64,000 nucleotides of DNA from Mycobacterium mantenii (GTDB lineage Bacteria > Actinomycetota > Actinomycetes > Mycobacteriales > Mycobacteriaceae), in NCBI RefSeq assembly GCF_010731775.1, contig NZ_AP022590.1, positions 1,488,001 through 1,552,000 on the forward strand, given 5' to 3'. This document shows, piece by piece, positions 9,405 to 18,538 of the stretch. The notes under the pieces are model-generated. The model searched no databases, was not told where the DNA came from, and saw nothing but the letters and a program-made list of their open reading frames with translations. A program made the position numbers and the translations under genes. Position 1 is the stretch's first letter. Each line of letters opens with the position of its first letter.

Positions 9405-10289
9405 TCAAGACGGCCGTGCCACGATAACCGGCATGCGAACCGAGTGAACGACGGCGTTGCTCACCGAGCCCAGCAATACACCGGCCAAGCCGCCGCGCCC
9501 GTGGCTACCCACGACGGTCAGCTGGGCGGTTTCCGACTGCTCGATGAGTTGCCGGGCCGGCCGATCGCATACGACGATGCGGTGCACCGTGACGTCGGGG
9601 TAACGCTCGTGCCAGCCCGCCAGACGTTCGGCCAGGCTCCGCTCCGCTTCCGATTTCACAGCCGCCCAGTCCACTCCGGGAAGCTCGAAGACCTGGGCGT
9701 CGCTCCACGCGTGAACAGCCTTGAGCTCGACGCCACGTCGTGACGCTTCGTCGAAGGCGATGGCCGTCGCAAGTTCGGAAGCCGGTGAGCCGTCGATTCC
9801 GACCAGGACGGGCGCCTGCTCCGGGTACGGCATCAGTGGGTCTTCGTCGTGAATAACGGCTACCGGGCAGTGCGCGCGCCGCACCACGCCGGCACTGACC
9901 GATCCGAGCAAGGCCCGGCCGGCGGCTCCGCGTCCGTGGGACCCGACGACGACCATGTCGGCCTCTTCCGACATCTTGGCCAGCGTCGGCGCCGGCGGTG
10001 CGTGCCACAGTTCCCTCGTGATGTCGATCTTCCGGGTTGTCCGTGTGGTGTCCTCGGCGATCTTGACCGCCTCCTCCAACACCCGGCGGCCGTCGTCCTC
10101 CTGCCACGCCACGGCTTCGGCCGCCATCGGCACCTGAGGCCACATCGTCGTGGCGTTCACCATGTGGACCAGGGTCAGCGGGACATTGCGTAACGCCGCG
10201 TCACGCGCCGCCCAGCAGACGGCGAAATTGGACGCGGGCGATCCGTCGACTCCGACGACGATGCCGTGGCGCCTCATGGATGCAGTCAT
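9405..10289 (-). CDS. Tandem universal stress protein (Rv2005c-like)
   Basis: A 294-residue protein made of two USP domains in tandem. Each carries the ATP-binding pattern G-2x-G-9x-G(S): [15 protein letters not shown] in the first and [15 protein letters not shown] in the second. The N-terminus [12 protein letters not shown] is typical, and length and layout match Rv2005c and Rv2623. It is the first gene of the 10289-480 operon, with a DosR-like box 52-71 bases upstream of its ATG. A gene similar to Rv2004c follows, as in M. tuberculosis. USPs of this class bind ATP and slow growth in dormancy; the precise role of this copy is unknown. Confidence 0.93.
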   Translation of the reverse strand: MTASMRRHGIVVGVDGSPASNFAVCWAARDAALRNVPLTLVHMVNATTMWPQVPMAAEAVAWQEDDGRRVLEEAVKIAEDTTRTTRKIDITRELWHAPPAPTLAKMSEEADMVVVGSHGRGAAGRALLGSVSAGVVRRAHCPVAVIHDEDPLMPYPEQAPVLVGIDGSPASELATAIAFDEASRRGVELKAVHAWSDAQVFELPGVDWAAVKSEAERSLAERLAGWHERYPDVTVHRIVVCDRPARQLIEQSETAQLTVVGSHGRGGLAGVLLGSVSNAVVHSVRMPVIVARPS

Positions 10290-10340
10290 GTGGTTCTCCC
10301 TCGTTCATCCAGAACGCTATTGACCCAAGGGGCGAAGATC

Positions 10341-10360
10341 ATGAGACTTTCGTCCCCAAC
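10341..10360. promoter_or_regulatory. DosR box between divergent USP operon and otsB1-like gene
   Basis: On the minus strand the site reads TTGGGGACGAAAGTCTCAT, with core GGGACGAAAGTCTC at 10343-10356. This is close to the DosR consensus, including the flanking TTG. It lies 52-71 bases upstream of the leftward USP and 62-81 bases upstream of the rightward fusion gene, so it could serve both. Confidence 0.75.
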
Positions 10361-10421
10361 CGCATGGACGAGAGACCTTCATTGAGGCGCCGACCTTGAT
10401 CGGGGGGCGCTTTGTGGAATC

Positions 10422-13400
10422 GTGATACGGGTGACCGAGTGGCCCACCACTCTCGACAGGCGCTACCACGATGCCGTGATCTTCAACCTCGCTTGCGTGG
10501 TCACCGAGACTGCGCCAGAAACGGCGAAGGCCCGCGATTCCGCTCCCTTTTTGCTCCGGCGGCTGCGAGATGTCGGCATCGCCACAGCGGTCTACTCGCG
10601 CATCCCGGGCTGTAAGCAGGTTTTGCGGAGCGCCGGGATGGACGAATCCTTCGACGTTCTCCGCGATGCGGACACCGACACAACGCTCGATTCGGCGCCG
10701 CTGGCGGAAGTGGTGGCCCGCTTAGGCGTCCGCGCCGCTCGTTGCGTGGTGATCGAACACGACGACGCCGGTGTCAAGGCCGCCATTGCGGACGGTTTCG
10801 GCCTGGTCATCGGTCTTGCGCACCAGGGAGATGCCGACGAACTACTGGCGTGCGGCGCCGATACGGTCATCGCCGACCTCGCCGGGATCTCGGTGCACGA
10901 CGGTAGCACCGTCGTGTCACACATCGCCGATGCCGTTGAGGTCTACGGCCAACTCAAAGAACTGGTGGGTGCGCGGCGACCGGCGGTCTTTCTCGACTTC
11001 GACGGCACGCTCTCCGATATCGTCGAGCATCCCGAGTCGGCGGTGCTTGTCGAGGGCGCCGCCGATGCGCTGCGCGCACTGGCCGCTCATTGTCCGGTCA
11101 CGGTGATCAGCGGCCGCGACGTCTCAGATGTGCGCGATCGGGTGAGGGTCGACGGGATATGGTACGCGGGCAGCCACGGGTTCGAACTGCTGGAACCCGA
11201 TGGCACCCGCCACGAGAACATCTCTGCCGCAGGGCCTCTCGACGCCTTGGTTCTTGCTCACTCTCGGTTGACCGAAATGCTTAAGGATGTCGCGGGAATC
11301 AAGGTGGAACACAAGCGCTTCGCGGTTGCCGTCCACTATCGCAATGCCGACCCCGCAGACGTCGGTCAGGTGGTCGCGGCGGTCCGCAGATACGGGCGTT
11401 CCAAGGGTCTTCGCACCAGCCTCGGCCGCAAGCTCATCTTACTTCGCCCAAACATCGTCTGGGACAAGGGCACGACGCTCGATTGGCTGCTCGGGCACAT
11501 CGAGGCCCGCGACAGCGGGGTGCGTCTGGTGTTACCCATCTACATCGGTGATGATCTCACCGATGAGGATGCGTTCGACGCCGTCCAGTTCGACGGCGTG
11601 GGGATAGTCGTGCGCCACGGCGAGGAAGGAGAGCGCTCATCTTCGGCGATATTCAGCCTGGAAAACCCCTCCGCGGTGTGCAGATTCATCCGGCGACTCG
11701 CGGACGATCTGGAAGAGATCGCAGCGGCCCCGGCGGACTCGTGGGAACTTGCCTACGACGGCTACCAGCCGGACCACGAGCTGCTGCGGGAGGCGCTCTG
11801 CACGGTCGGCAACGGTTACGTCGCTACCCGTGGTTGCGCTCCGGAAGCATCGGCATGCGAAGTCCATTATCCGGGCACTTATGCGGCCGGCGTGTACAAC
11901 CGGCTCGACGATCGAATTACGGGCCGTGCCATCGAAAACGAAAGCCTGGTCAACCTACCCAATTGGCTCTCGCTGACGTTCCGGATCAACGATGGCCCGT
12001 GGTTCCGTGTCGATGATGCCGAGTTGGTGTCCTACCGGCAGGTATTCGATTTGCGTCATGCGACGCTGACGCGCACCCTCCGGTTCCGCCACGGTTCCGG
12101 CCACAGCACCACGCTGACCCAGCAGCGGTTTGCGTCGATGCACCAGCCCCACATCGTCGCGATGCTGACCACCGTATCCGCCGAAAACTGGTCGGGGACA
12201 GTCGAATTCAGATCGTTGGTGGACGGAAGTGTGCGCAATACCTTGGTGGAACGATATCGCTCCTTGGCGGACACCCATCTCACCGAGCCGGTGATCGACG
12301 AGATATCGTCCGATTCGGTGGTGTTGCGGACTGAAACGTCGCAGTCACGCGTCGCGATCGCGGTAGCCGCGCGCAATACGGTCTGGCTGGACGATGTCCG
12401 GGCCGATGCGCAGTACCGGACGGTGCGAGACGGTTACCGTACCGGTCATGACATCCAGGTCACGGTGTCCGCTGGGCAGTCGATCACGCTGGAAAAGGTC
12501 GTGACGGTCGTTACCGGACGGGACCCGGCTGTATCCGAATCAGCAAGTGCCGCACAGCATTACCTTGAGGTAGCCGGACGCTATGCCGATCTCCATTATC
12601 AGCACGCCCGCGCGTGGGCTCGGCTGTGGGAACAGTGCGCCGTCAACCTGGGTGGCAGCATCGAAGCGGTGCGCATTCTCCGGCTGCATCTGGTGCACGT
12701 GCTACAGACGATCTCTCCGCACACCGCCGAACTCGACGTCGGGGTGCCGGCCCGCGGCCTACATGGCGAGGCCTACCGCGGACACGTCTTCTGGGATTCA
12801 CTGTTCATCTCCCCGATGTTGAGCGTGCGCCTGCCGAACTTGGCACGCTCCCTGCTGCTCTATCGGTATCGACGGCTGCCCGAGGCCCGCCGCGCGGCAC
12901 GACGGGCGGGATATCTCGGGGCAATGTATCCCTGGCAATCGGGCAGTGACGGCCGCGAGGTGAGCCAGGAACTGCACCTCAATCCGCAGTCGGGACGGTG
13001 GAATCCGGATCCCAGCGCGCGCGCACATCATGTGGGTCTCGCGATTGCGTACAACGCGTGGCAGCACTATCAGGTGACCGGCGACCGCCAGTTCCTCGTC
13101 GACTACGCAGCCGAGATGATGGTCGAGATCGCACGCTTCTGGGTCGGCCTGGCGCAATTCGACGACAGCCGCGATCGCTACACGATTCGGGGCATCATCG
13201 GTCCCGACGAGTTCCATTCCGGCTACCCCGGCATGGAGTACGACGGAATAGACAACAACGCGTACACCAATGTCATGGCGGTCTGGGTGATCTTACGTGC
13301 AATGGACGCGCTGGACCTGCTGCCGTTACGGGATCGGCTCGACCTCGTCGGTCGGATCGATCTGACGGCGCAGGAACTCGATCGGTGGGAGCAGGTGACG

Positions 13401-14117
13401 CGACGAATGTTCGTCCCGTTCCACGAAGGTGTGATCAGTCAATTCGAAGGCTACGCGGACCTGGCGGAATTGGATTGGGAGCAGTACCGGCGGCGCTATG
13501 GGAACATTCAGCGGCTGGACCGCATTCTCGAAGCCGAGGACGACAGTGTGAACAACTACAAGGCGTCCAAGCAGGCCGATGCGCTGATGCTGTTCTACCT
13601 GTTGTCCTCGGATGAATTGCTGGCTCTGCTCGGCCGCCTCGGCTACAGCTTCGCGGCCGAACAAATCCCGAAGACGGTCGACTATTACCTAGCGCGCACT
13701 TCGCACGGATCGACGTTGAGCGCCATTGTGCATTCGTGGGTTCTCGCTCGCGCCCACCGGCAGATGGCCATGGAGTACTTTGACCGGGTGCTGGAATCCG
13801 ACATCGCTGATATCCAGGGGGGCACCACCTTTGAAGGAATACATCTGGCGGCGATGGCCGGCAGCGTCGATCTGCTGCAGCGGTGCTTCACCGGTCTGGA
13901 AATGCGCGATGACCGGCTGATACTCGGCCCGCTGTGGCCGGAAAGACTAGGTCCGATGGAGTTTGCCATGGTTTACCGTCGCCACCGCCTTCACCTCCGG
14001 ATCAGCGGACGAACCGCGACCGTGACCGCGGAAGCCGGGAAAGCACAACCGATCGAGGTGGAATGTCGCGGTCGCGTACAACAACTCGCGCCGGGACAGG
14101 CCATCGAGGTCGGGTGA
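10422..14117 (+). CDS. otsB1: Trehalose-6-phosphate phosphatase/glycosyl hydrolase family 65 fusion (OtsB1-like)
   Basis: A 1231-residue three-part protein with the domain order of Rv2006. Residues 1-165 resemble a beta-phosphoglucomutase-type HAD domain, but its motif reads VIFNLACV instead of the nucleophilic DxD, so it looks inactive. Residues 180-430 are a trehalose-phosphatase domain with an intact FLDFDGTLSDI motif and IGDDLTDEDAF. Residues 440-1231 are a GH65-type domain, including GPDEFHSG, YDGIDNNAYTN and VNNYKASKQADALML. It would act on trehalose phosphate or on trehalose/maltose/kojibiose-type disaccharides. The GTG at 10422 follows GGGGGGCGC; a second GTG lies 9 bases later. Confidence 0.9.
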   Translation: MIRVTEWPTTLDRRYHDAVIFNLACVVTETAPETAKARDSAPFLLRRLRDVGIATAVYSRIPGCKQVLRSAGMDESFDVLRDADTDTTLDSAPLAEVVARLGVRAARCVVIEHDDAGVKAAIADGFGLVIGLAHQGDADELLACGADTVIADLAGISVHDGSTVVSHIADAVEVYGQLKELVGARRPAVFLDFDGTLSDIVEHPESAVLVEGAADALRALAAHCPVTVISGRDVSDVRDRVRVDGIWYAGSHGFELLEPDGTRHENISAAGPLDALVLAHSRLTEMLKDVAGIKVEHKRFAVAVHYRNADPADVGQVVAAVRRYGRSKGLRTSLGRKLILLRPNIVWDKGTTLDWLLGHIEARDSGVRLVLPIYIGDDLTDEDAFDAVQFDGVGIVVRHGEEGERSSSAIFSLENPSAVCRFIRRLADDLEEIAAAPADSWELAYDGYQPDHELLREALCTVGNGYVATRGCAPEASACEVHYPGTYAAGVYNRLDDRITGRAIENESLVNLPNWLSLTFRINDGPWFRVDDAELVSYRQVFDLRHATLTRTLRFRHGSGHSTTLTQQRFASMHQPHIVAMLTTVSAENWSGTVEFRSLVDGSVRNTLVERYRSLADTHLTEPVIDEISSDSVVLRTETSQSRVAIAVAARNTVWLDDVRADAQYRTVRDGYRTGHDIQVTVSAGQSITLEKVVTVVTGRDPAVSESASAAQHYLEVAGRYADLHYQHARAWARLWEQCAVNLGGSIEAVRILRLHLVHVLQTISPHTAELDVGVPARGLHGEAYRGHVFWDSLFISPMLSVRLPNLARSLLLYRYRRLPEARRAARRAGYLGAMYPWQSGSDGREVSQELHLNPQSGRWNPDPSARAHHVGLAIAYNAWQHYQVTGDRQFLVDYAAEMMVEIARFWVGLAQFDDSRDRYTIRGIIGPDEFHSGYPGMEYDGIDNNAYTNVMAVWVILRAMDALDLLPLRDRLDLVGRIDLTAQELDRWEQVTRRMFVPFHEGVISQFEGYADLAELDWEQYRRRYGNIQRLDRILEAEDDSVNNYKASKQADALMLFYLLSSDELLALLGRLGYSFAAEQIPKTVDYYLARTSHGSTLSAIVHSWVLARAHRQMAMEYFDRVLESDIADIQGGTTFEGIHLAAMAGSVDLLQRCFTGLEMRDDRLILGPLWPERLGPMEFAMVYRRHRLHLRISGRTATVTAEAGKAQPIEVECRGRVQQLAPGQAIEVG

Positions 14118-14152
14118 ACGCCAGGACAGATGACCATTGCCGCACGGCGAGG

Positions 14153-14175
14153 GCCGAACGGCCCTGCCGTTCGGC
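14153..14175 (+). terminator. Perfect 10-bp hairpin after otsB1-like gene
   Basis: Arms GCCGAACGGC (14153-14162) and GCCGTTCGGC (14166-14175) pair perfectly around a 3-base loop, 36 bases past the stop at 14117. The left arm also forms a GGGCC-N4-GGCCC palindrome that loosely resembles a DosR box for the next USP gene. The hairpin reading is preferred. Confidence 0.55.
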
Positions 14176-14249
14176 GTCAAGGCTCAATAACGTCTCCGAT
14201 TGACCCACGGGTTATCCCGCCAGCCCAGCGTCTCGATCGGAGAAATGCA

Positions 14250-15062
14250 ATGAACCATCCGCACTCGCCACAGCGGATAGTTGTGGGTATCGACGGCTCC
14301 GATGCAGCGGTCAACGCGGCCAAGTGGGCGATCGCCGAGTCCATCAGCCGCGATATCCCGCTTCGCCTGATCTATGCGATCCCGCAACGAAAGGCGGATG
14401 CACCGGCCGACGATAACCTTCTCGATGTGGAGTGCGGCGAATCGGCCCTGCGCGCCGCTTGCGCGGCGCTGCATGCCATGACCGCGGAAGTCAAAGTCGA
14501 AACCGATCTCGTGCACGGCTCACCGGCAAGCGCTCTGATCGAGGAATCGCGCTACGCGGCCATGGTTTGCGTGGGTTCTGTGGGGATCGGGCAGATCGCC
14601 CGCAAGGTCATCGGCTCGACCGCCGACGCCGTCGCTCGGAAGGCTCATTGCCCGGTAGCGGTCATTCGCGTGAACCGGGAAGCCGCGGAGTCCCATTCGG
14701 GATCGATCGCGGTCGTGGTCGACGACTCGCCTAACAACGACACCGTGCTCGAGCATGGGTTCAGGGAAGCGCGGCTGCGCAAGGCACCGATTCTGGCGAT
14801 GGGTGTTTGGCGATGGGGTTTCGGAGCAATTCCATACCGTCAGTTGGACCGTCGGCTCCACCCGTGGGTCACTGAGTACCCCGAGGTGCATGTACACCCA
14901 ACCGCGGCACGACACGGAGCCGCTGAATATTTGGTCGGCACTCAGGAACCCGTCGAACTCGCGGTGGTGGACAGCTCGTATTCCGACAAGGTCGCCCGAA
15001 TGGTCGGTCCACTCACCCCTCGCTTCGGACACACCGGATGTTCGGTGCTCGTGGTGCGCTGA
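14250..15062 (+). CDS. Universal stress protein (Rv2028c/Rv3134c-like)
   Basis: A 270-residue protein. The first USP domain is canonical (VVGIDGSDAAV near the N-terminus; CVGSVGIGQIARKVIGSTAD as the nucleotide loop). The second half is a diverged USP domain with no clear ATP loop (LAVVDSSYSDKVARMVG), ending in the CSVLVVR strand. This half-degenerate layout is the one seen in Rv2028c and Rv3134c. The ATG at 14250 was chosen because GGAGAA lies 5-10 bases upstream and because it places the motif at the usual distance; the ORF extends 40 codons further. It is convergent with the next USP, with 13 bases between the stops. Confidence 0.9.
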   Translation: MNHPHSPQRIVVGIDGSDAAVNAAKWAIAESISRDIPLRLIYAIPQRKADAPADDNLLDVECGESALRAACAALHAMTAEVKVETDLVHGSPASALIEESRYAAMVCVGSVGIGQIARKVIGSTADAVARKAHCPVAVIRVNREAAESHSGSIAVVVDDSPNNDTVLEHGFREARLRKAPILAMGVWRWGFGAIPYRQLDRRLHPWVTEYPEVHVHPTAARHGAAEYLVGTQEPVELAVVDSSYSDKVARMVGPLTPRFGHTGCSVLVVR

Positions 15063-15075
15063 GCACTCCGAGCGG

Positions 15076-15957
15076 TCAGCGTCCGCGGGTCACAATCACC
15101 GGAACCATCGCCGATTGAGCCACACGCGAACTCACGGAGCCCAGCAGCATGCCCGCAAACCCGCCGCGGCCGTGGCTGCCGACGATTAACAACTGAGCGT
15201 TTTCGGCCTCCGCGAGCAGCCACCGAGCGGGTTTGTCGCACACGATCAGTCGCTTCACGCACACGTCCGGATACTGATCGTGCCAGCCCGCGAGACGTTC
15301 GGCGAGAATCTCCTGACCCTCGGCCTCGCTGTCCCGCCAATCCATCCCGAGCATGGGAAAGACACCGACGTCGCTCCAGGCATGCAGCGCAACCAAATCG
15401 ACGCCCCGGCGCGACGCCTCGTCGAAAGCCAAGGAGACTGCCGCTTCCGATGCGGGCGATCCGTCGATGCCCACCAGCACGGGTGCGTTGGCCGCGGGTG
15501 TCACGTCCGCATCGGGGTGGATGACCGCCACCGGGCAGTGCGCATGGTGCAGCAGCCCGGCAATGACCGAACCCAGCAGCAGGCGGCCCAGCGCGCCGAG
15601 TCCCTGGCTGCCGGCAACGATGATCGATGCGTCCCTGGACGCTTCGATCAAGGCGGGTATAACGCTGGAATAGATTGTCTCGGTGCGTATTTCGGGCGAC
15701 TTCGCACCATTGAGGTTGGCGGTGACCGTCTTGCACGCCTGATCAACAACCTGCTGCGCACTTTCGCGCTGCCATTCGGGCATGTCCGCATACAACTGGC
15801 CGACCGGCCAGCCAACGACCACCGGGGCAACGACGTGCATCACCGTAATCGGTAAGCCGCGCATGATGGCCTCGCGGGTCGCCCAGGCCACCGCGGCGTC
15901 GGAAGCCGCCGATCCGTCGACACAGACCAGTATTCCGTGATTCACAGTCGTTGCCAT
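15076..15957 (-). CDS. Tandem universal stress protein (Rv2005c/Rv2623-like)
   Basis: A 293-residue double USP. Nucleotide-binding loops are GSQGLGALGRLLLGS in domain 1 and GSHGRGGFAGMLLGS in domain 2, both fitting G-2x-G-9x-GS. The ATG at 15957 follows GAAGGAG at a normal distance, so the 31-codon upstream extension is not used. It is the second gene after the GNAT acetyltransferase, 11 bases downstream, under the two DosR-like boxes at 16605-16645. Pairing with an acetyltransferase recalls mycobacterial USPs that are lysine-acetylated; that link is inference. Confidence 0.93.
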   Translation of the reverse strand: MATTVNHGILVCVDGSAASDAAVAWATREAIMRGLPITVMHVVAPVVVGWPVGQLYADMPEWQRESAQQVVDQACKTVTANLNGAKSPEIRTETIYSSVIPALIEASRDASIIVAGSQGLGALGRLLLGSVIAGLLHHAHCPVAVIHPDADVTPAANAPVLVGIDGSPASEAAVSLAFDEASRRGVDLVALHAWSDVGVFPMLGMDWRDSEAEGQEILAERLAGWHDQYPDVCVKRLIVCDKPARWLLAEAENAQLLIVGSHGRGGFAGMLLGSVSSRVAQSAMVPVIVTRGR

Positions 15958-15968
15958 TTCGCACTCCT

Positions 15969-16523
15969 TCATGAAATCTCTTGGCCGGCCGGTGACGACA
16001 CGCCGATGCGCTCGGGCAGAGCGATATCCAGGTGGACGATGGACGTGCAATCACCTCGATCACGCGGCCATCCCAAATCGGATATGACAGCGAGCATCAG
16101 CTGGTTCTGCGCCAGGACGTCGGCGACGAACCGCACAATCCCATGAGCCCTGGCGATCTGGGCAAGCCGTTGGAGCAACGCCGTTCCCACGCCATGCGAA
16201 TGGTCCTCGTGAGCGACGACGACGGCGATATCGGCGGCCGTCCGATCAACGCAGACCGTATAGTCCGCCACGCCGATCAGCCGGTCCCCATCGAATGCGC
16301 CCAACGCGTACCGCCCGTCCGCAGGCTCGATGAGCCTGCTCACGAGCTCGTCCAGATGGGCCGGATGCACTGTGAAGAAACGGAAGTAGCGATCATGATC
16401 GCTGAGGTCTCGATGAAGAGCGACAACGGCTTCGGCATCATCGCCGTCAAGTCCGCGCAGTGAGATCAGCCGCCCGTCAAGCAATTGGCACGTCACTGTA
16501 TCTCCCACCTCTTGACTGCCCAT
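15969..16523 (-). CDS. GNAT-family N-acetyltransferase
   Basis: A 184-residue acetyl-CoA-dependent acetyltransferase. It has the GNAT core: a motif-A strand (DIAVVVAHEDH) followed by the pyrophosphate loop SHGVGTALLQRLA and helix, with a preceding strand around GVADYTV. The start at 16523 has GAGGA six bases upstream; an ATG two codons earlier sits directly on that site and is less likely. It resembles the acetyltransferase half of the cAMP-regulated protein acetylases (Rv0998 type) but has no cyclic-nucleotide domain. It is co-transcribed with the USP at 15076-15957, so a protein substrate such as that USP is plausible but unproven. Confidence 0.85.
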   Translation of the reverse strand: MGSQEVGDTVTCQLLDGRLISLRGLDGDDAEAVVALHRDLSDHDRYFRFFTVHPAHLDELVSRLIEPADGRYALGAFDGDRLIGVADYTVCVDRTAADIAVVVAHEDHSHGVGTALLQRLAQIARAHGIVRFVADVLAQNQLMLAVISDLGWPRDRGDCTSIVHLDIALPERIGVSSPAGQEIS

Positions 16524-16604
16524 CACCATTCCTCGACCGCCGGCATACCCCCCTGTTGCATTGGGCACCCCGCACATGACGCTATGGGGATGTCGCGCAA
16601 TCGG

Positions 16605-16624
16605 GCAGGGCCGTTGGACCCCCC
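16605..16624 (-). promoter_or_regulatory. DosR-like box 1 upstream of GNAT-USP operon
   Basis: The core GGGCCGTTGGACCC at 16608-16621 (GGGTCCAACGGCCC on the minus strand) lies about 85-100 bases upstream of the GNAT start. It is in the gap behind the dosS stop and next to a second box. Confidence 0.55.
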
Positions 16625-16625
16625 G

Positions 16626-16645
16626 CCCGTGCCATTGGTCCCCGC
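16626..16645 (-). promoter_or_regulatory. DosR-like box 2 upstream of GNAT-USP operon
   Basis: The minus-strand core GGGACCAATGGCAC (16629-16642) is spaced 21 bases from box 1. Paired boxes are typical of strong DosR promoters. Confidence 0.55.
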
Positions 16646-16668
16646 GATCGGTGAACGCCGGTGGCGGA

Positions 16669-18450
16669 TCAGTGATCGGTGAGCGGAGCGGTCCAGTGCA
16701 CGCGGGTACCACCCGTGGCCTGGTTGGAGATCTCGCAACGGCCACCGACCTGTTCGGCGCGATACGCCATATTCGCCAGACCGCTGCGGCGACGATTGTC
16801 GTCGGGTATGCCGCTCCCGTTGTCGATGATGTCGAGAGTCAGCATGTCGGCGACGTTGACTTCGATCGTCAGCCGCGACGCCCCGGAGTGGCGCACCGCG
16901 TTGCTCACGGCTTCCGCGGTGACCGCTTCGGCATGCTCGGCAAGCTCGCCGCCGACAGCTGTCGTCGGACCGTGCATGCGCACGGTGGTGACGATGTCAC
17001 GGTTTTCGGTGAGATCGGTAACCACGCGCTGAATGCGGTGCCGGAAGCCACTTTCGTGCTCCAGAGGCGATTTGAGTTGGAAGATGGTGGTGCGGATCTC
17101 CTCGATGATGGTTTGAAGATCATCCAGTGTGCGGTTGAGTCGCTCCACGATCTCCGGTGAACGTGCCCGCGCGACCGTGCCTTGCAGGTCCATGCCTGCG
17201 GCGAACAACCGTTGGATGACATGGTCGTGCAAGTCGTGTGCGATGCGCTCACGCTCGCCCACCAGGGTCAGCTGGCGGGCGTGCTCGCGGCCCGACGCGA
17301 GCACCAGTGCCAGCGCCGCGTGGGTGGCGAAATCGCTGACCAGGTCCAGGTAACGGTCATCGAACGGTGGCCGGTCCGCGCTCCGTGCGACGGCGATCAC
17401 GCCTAAGACGTCGTTGTCGGTTCGCAATGGCATCAGGATTGCGCTGCGTTGCCCGACATCGGTGAAAGCCTGGATCGGGTAGCTCAACGACTCGCAGATC
17501 ATCGCCGCCCCGGAGCGGAAAACGCGACCGCTGGTGGAACCGTCCACCGGAATCTGCTGGCCGATGACCTCGGAGGCGTTGAGCCCCACCGCCGCAGAGA
17601 TGACCAGCGTGTCGATCTCGTCAACGGGGAGGTCGGCGTCGACCGGAACCAGCACGATCGCCTGCTCGGCCTCGGTCAGCGCGCACGCGCGGTCGGCGAT
17701 CAACTGCAAAAGCTTCGGACCCGATTCGGCGTTGGACAATAGTGCGGTGGTGATCTCCCTGCTGGCTTCCATCCATTTCACCGAGGTGCGCTCGCGCTCG
17801 AACAGTTGCGCATTATCGATGGCAACGGCCGCCGCAATCGCCAATGCGCGTGCGGCAACCTCATCGGATTCGGAAAACACCCGCCCTGGCTCATCGTGGG
17901 TCAGATAGAGGTTCCCGAACACCGCCCCGCGGATGGTGATGGGCACCCCGATGAAGCCTCGCATCGGAGGATGTTGCTCGGGGAACCCGACCGCGGCCGG
18001 GTGTCTCGTAAGGTCGTCCAGGCGCAACGCGGGCGTGTCGAGAAGCGAGATGGAAAGCACTCCCTTGCCGACCGGCAGGTGGCCGATCCGCGCCGCCGTC
18101 TCGGCGTCGATCCCGTCATGGACGAACGAGATCAACCCACCGTCGGAGTCGCGTATGGCAAGCGCGCCGTAGGGGGCGCGGGTCAGGTCCTTGGCGGCAC
18201 GAACGATCCGGCGCAGCGTCGCGTCGAGTTCGAGACCCGAGCCCATCTCGACGATCACATGCAGCAATCGCTCCATCTGATCGCGCGCCACCAGCAACTC
18301 ATCGAGTTGCTGGTGCATCCTGCCTACCAGCCCACGCTGGCCCAACCCGGCGTAACCCGAGCCGCTGTCGTCGTTGGCCACCCGACCCACTACCTCCGAC
18401 ATTTCCGGCCCTACAGCAACCGCGCGTTGCACTACCAATGATCGCAGCAT
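16669..18450 (-). CDS. dosS: DosS/DosT-type heme-GAF sensor histidine kinase
   Basis: A 593-residue cytoplasmic sensor with two GAF domains, a DHp helix and HATPase_c. GAF-A (about 75-225) carries the DosS signature GFPEQHPPMRGF, whose second His (about 160) corresponds to proximal heme ligand His149 of DosS. The distal-pocket Tyr of NLYLT (about 182) corresponds to Tyr171. The kinase core looks intact: DLHDHVIQ, N box EAVSNAVRH, G1 DNGSGIP, G2 GLANMAYRA. It lies 88 bases downstream of dosR and in the same direction, so it is the cognate oxygen/NO/CO sensor. The start is uncertain: ATG at 18450 (TTG just before it) or ATG at 18402 after AGGGCCGGAA. Confidence 0.93.
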   Translation of the reverse strand: MLRSLVVQRAVAVGPEMSEVVGRVANDDSGSGYAGLGQRGLVGRMHQQLDELLVARDQMERLLHVIVEMGSGLELDATLRRIVRAAKDLTRAPYGALAIRDSDGGLISFVHDGIDAETAARIGHLPVGKGVLSISLLDTPALRLDDLTRHPAAVGFPEQHPPMRGFIGVPITIRGAVFGNLYLTHDEPGRVFSESDEVAARALAIAAAVAIDNAQLFERERTSVKWMEASREITTALLSNAESGPKLLQLIADRACALTEAEQAIVLVPVDADLPVDEIDTLVISAAVGLNASEVIGQQIPVDGSTSGRVFRSGAAMICESLSYPIQAFTDVGQRSAILMPLRTDNDVLGVIAVARSADRPPFDDRYLDLVSDFATHAALALVLASGREHARQLTLVGERERIAHDLHDHVIQRLFAAGMDLQGTVARARSPEIVERLNRTLDDLQTIIEEIRTTIFQLKSPLEHESGFRHRIQRVVTDLTENRDIVTTVRMHGPTTAVGGELAEHAEAVTAEAVSNAVRHSGASRLTIEVNVADMLTLDIIDNGSGIPDDNRRRSGLANMAYRAEQVGGRCEISNQATGGTRVHWTAPLTDH

Positions 18451-18538
18451 CAACGCGGCGGTGCTCAGGCCAGCTTAGTCCGATTATGCGAACGGAGCCC
18501 AAGAATCGACGCTGGTCGTGAACGGCTGTCTTCGCAGG

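Noticed and set aside
8550..9743. 397-codon ORF on the plus strand
   Set aside because: It lies antisense to the Rv2004c-like and USP genes, has no recognisable motifs, and is an expected GC-rich shadow frame.
14151..14164. GGGCC-N4-GGCCC as a DosR box for the USP at 14250
   Set aside because: It is part of a perfect hairpin directly after the OtsB1-like gene; the terminator reading is stronger.
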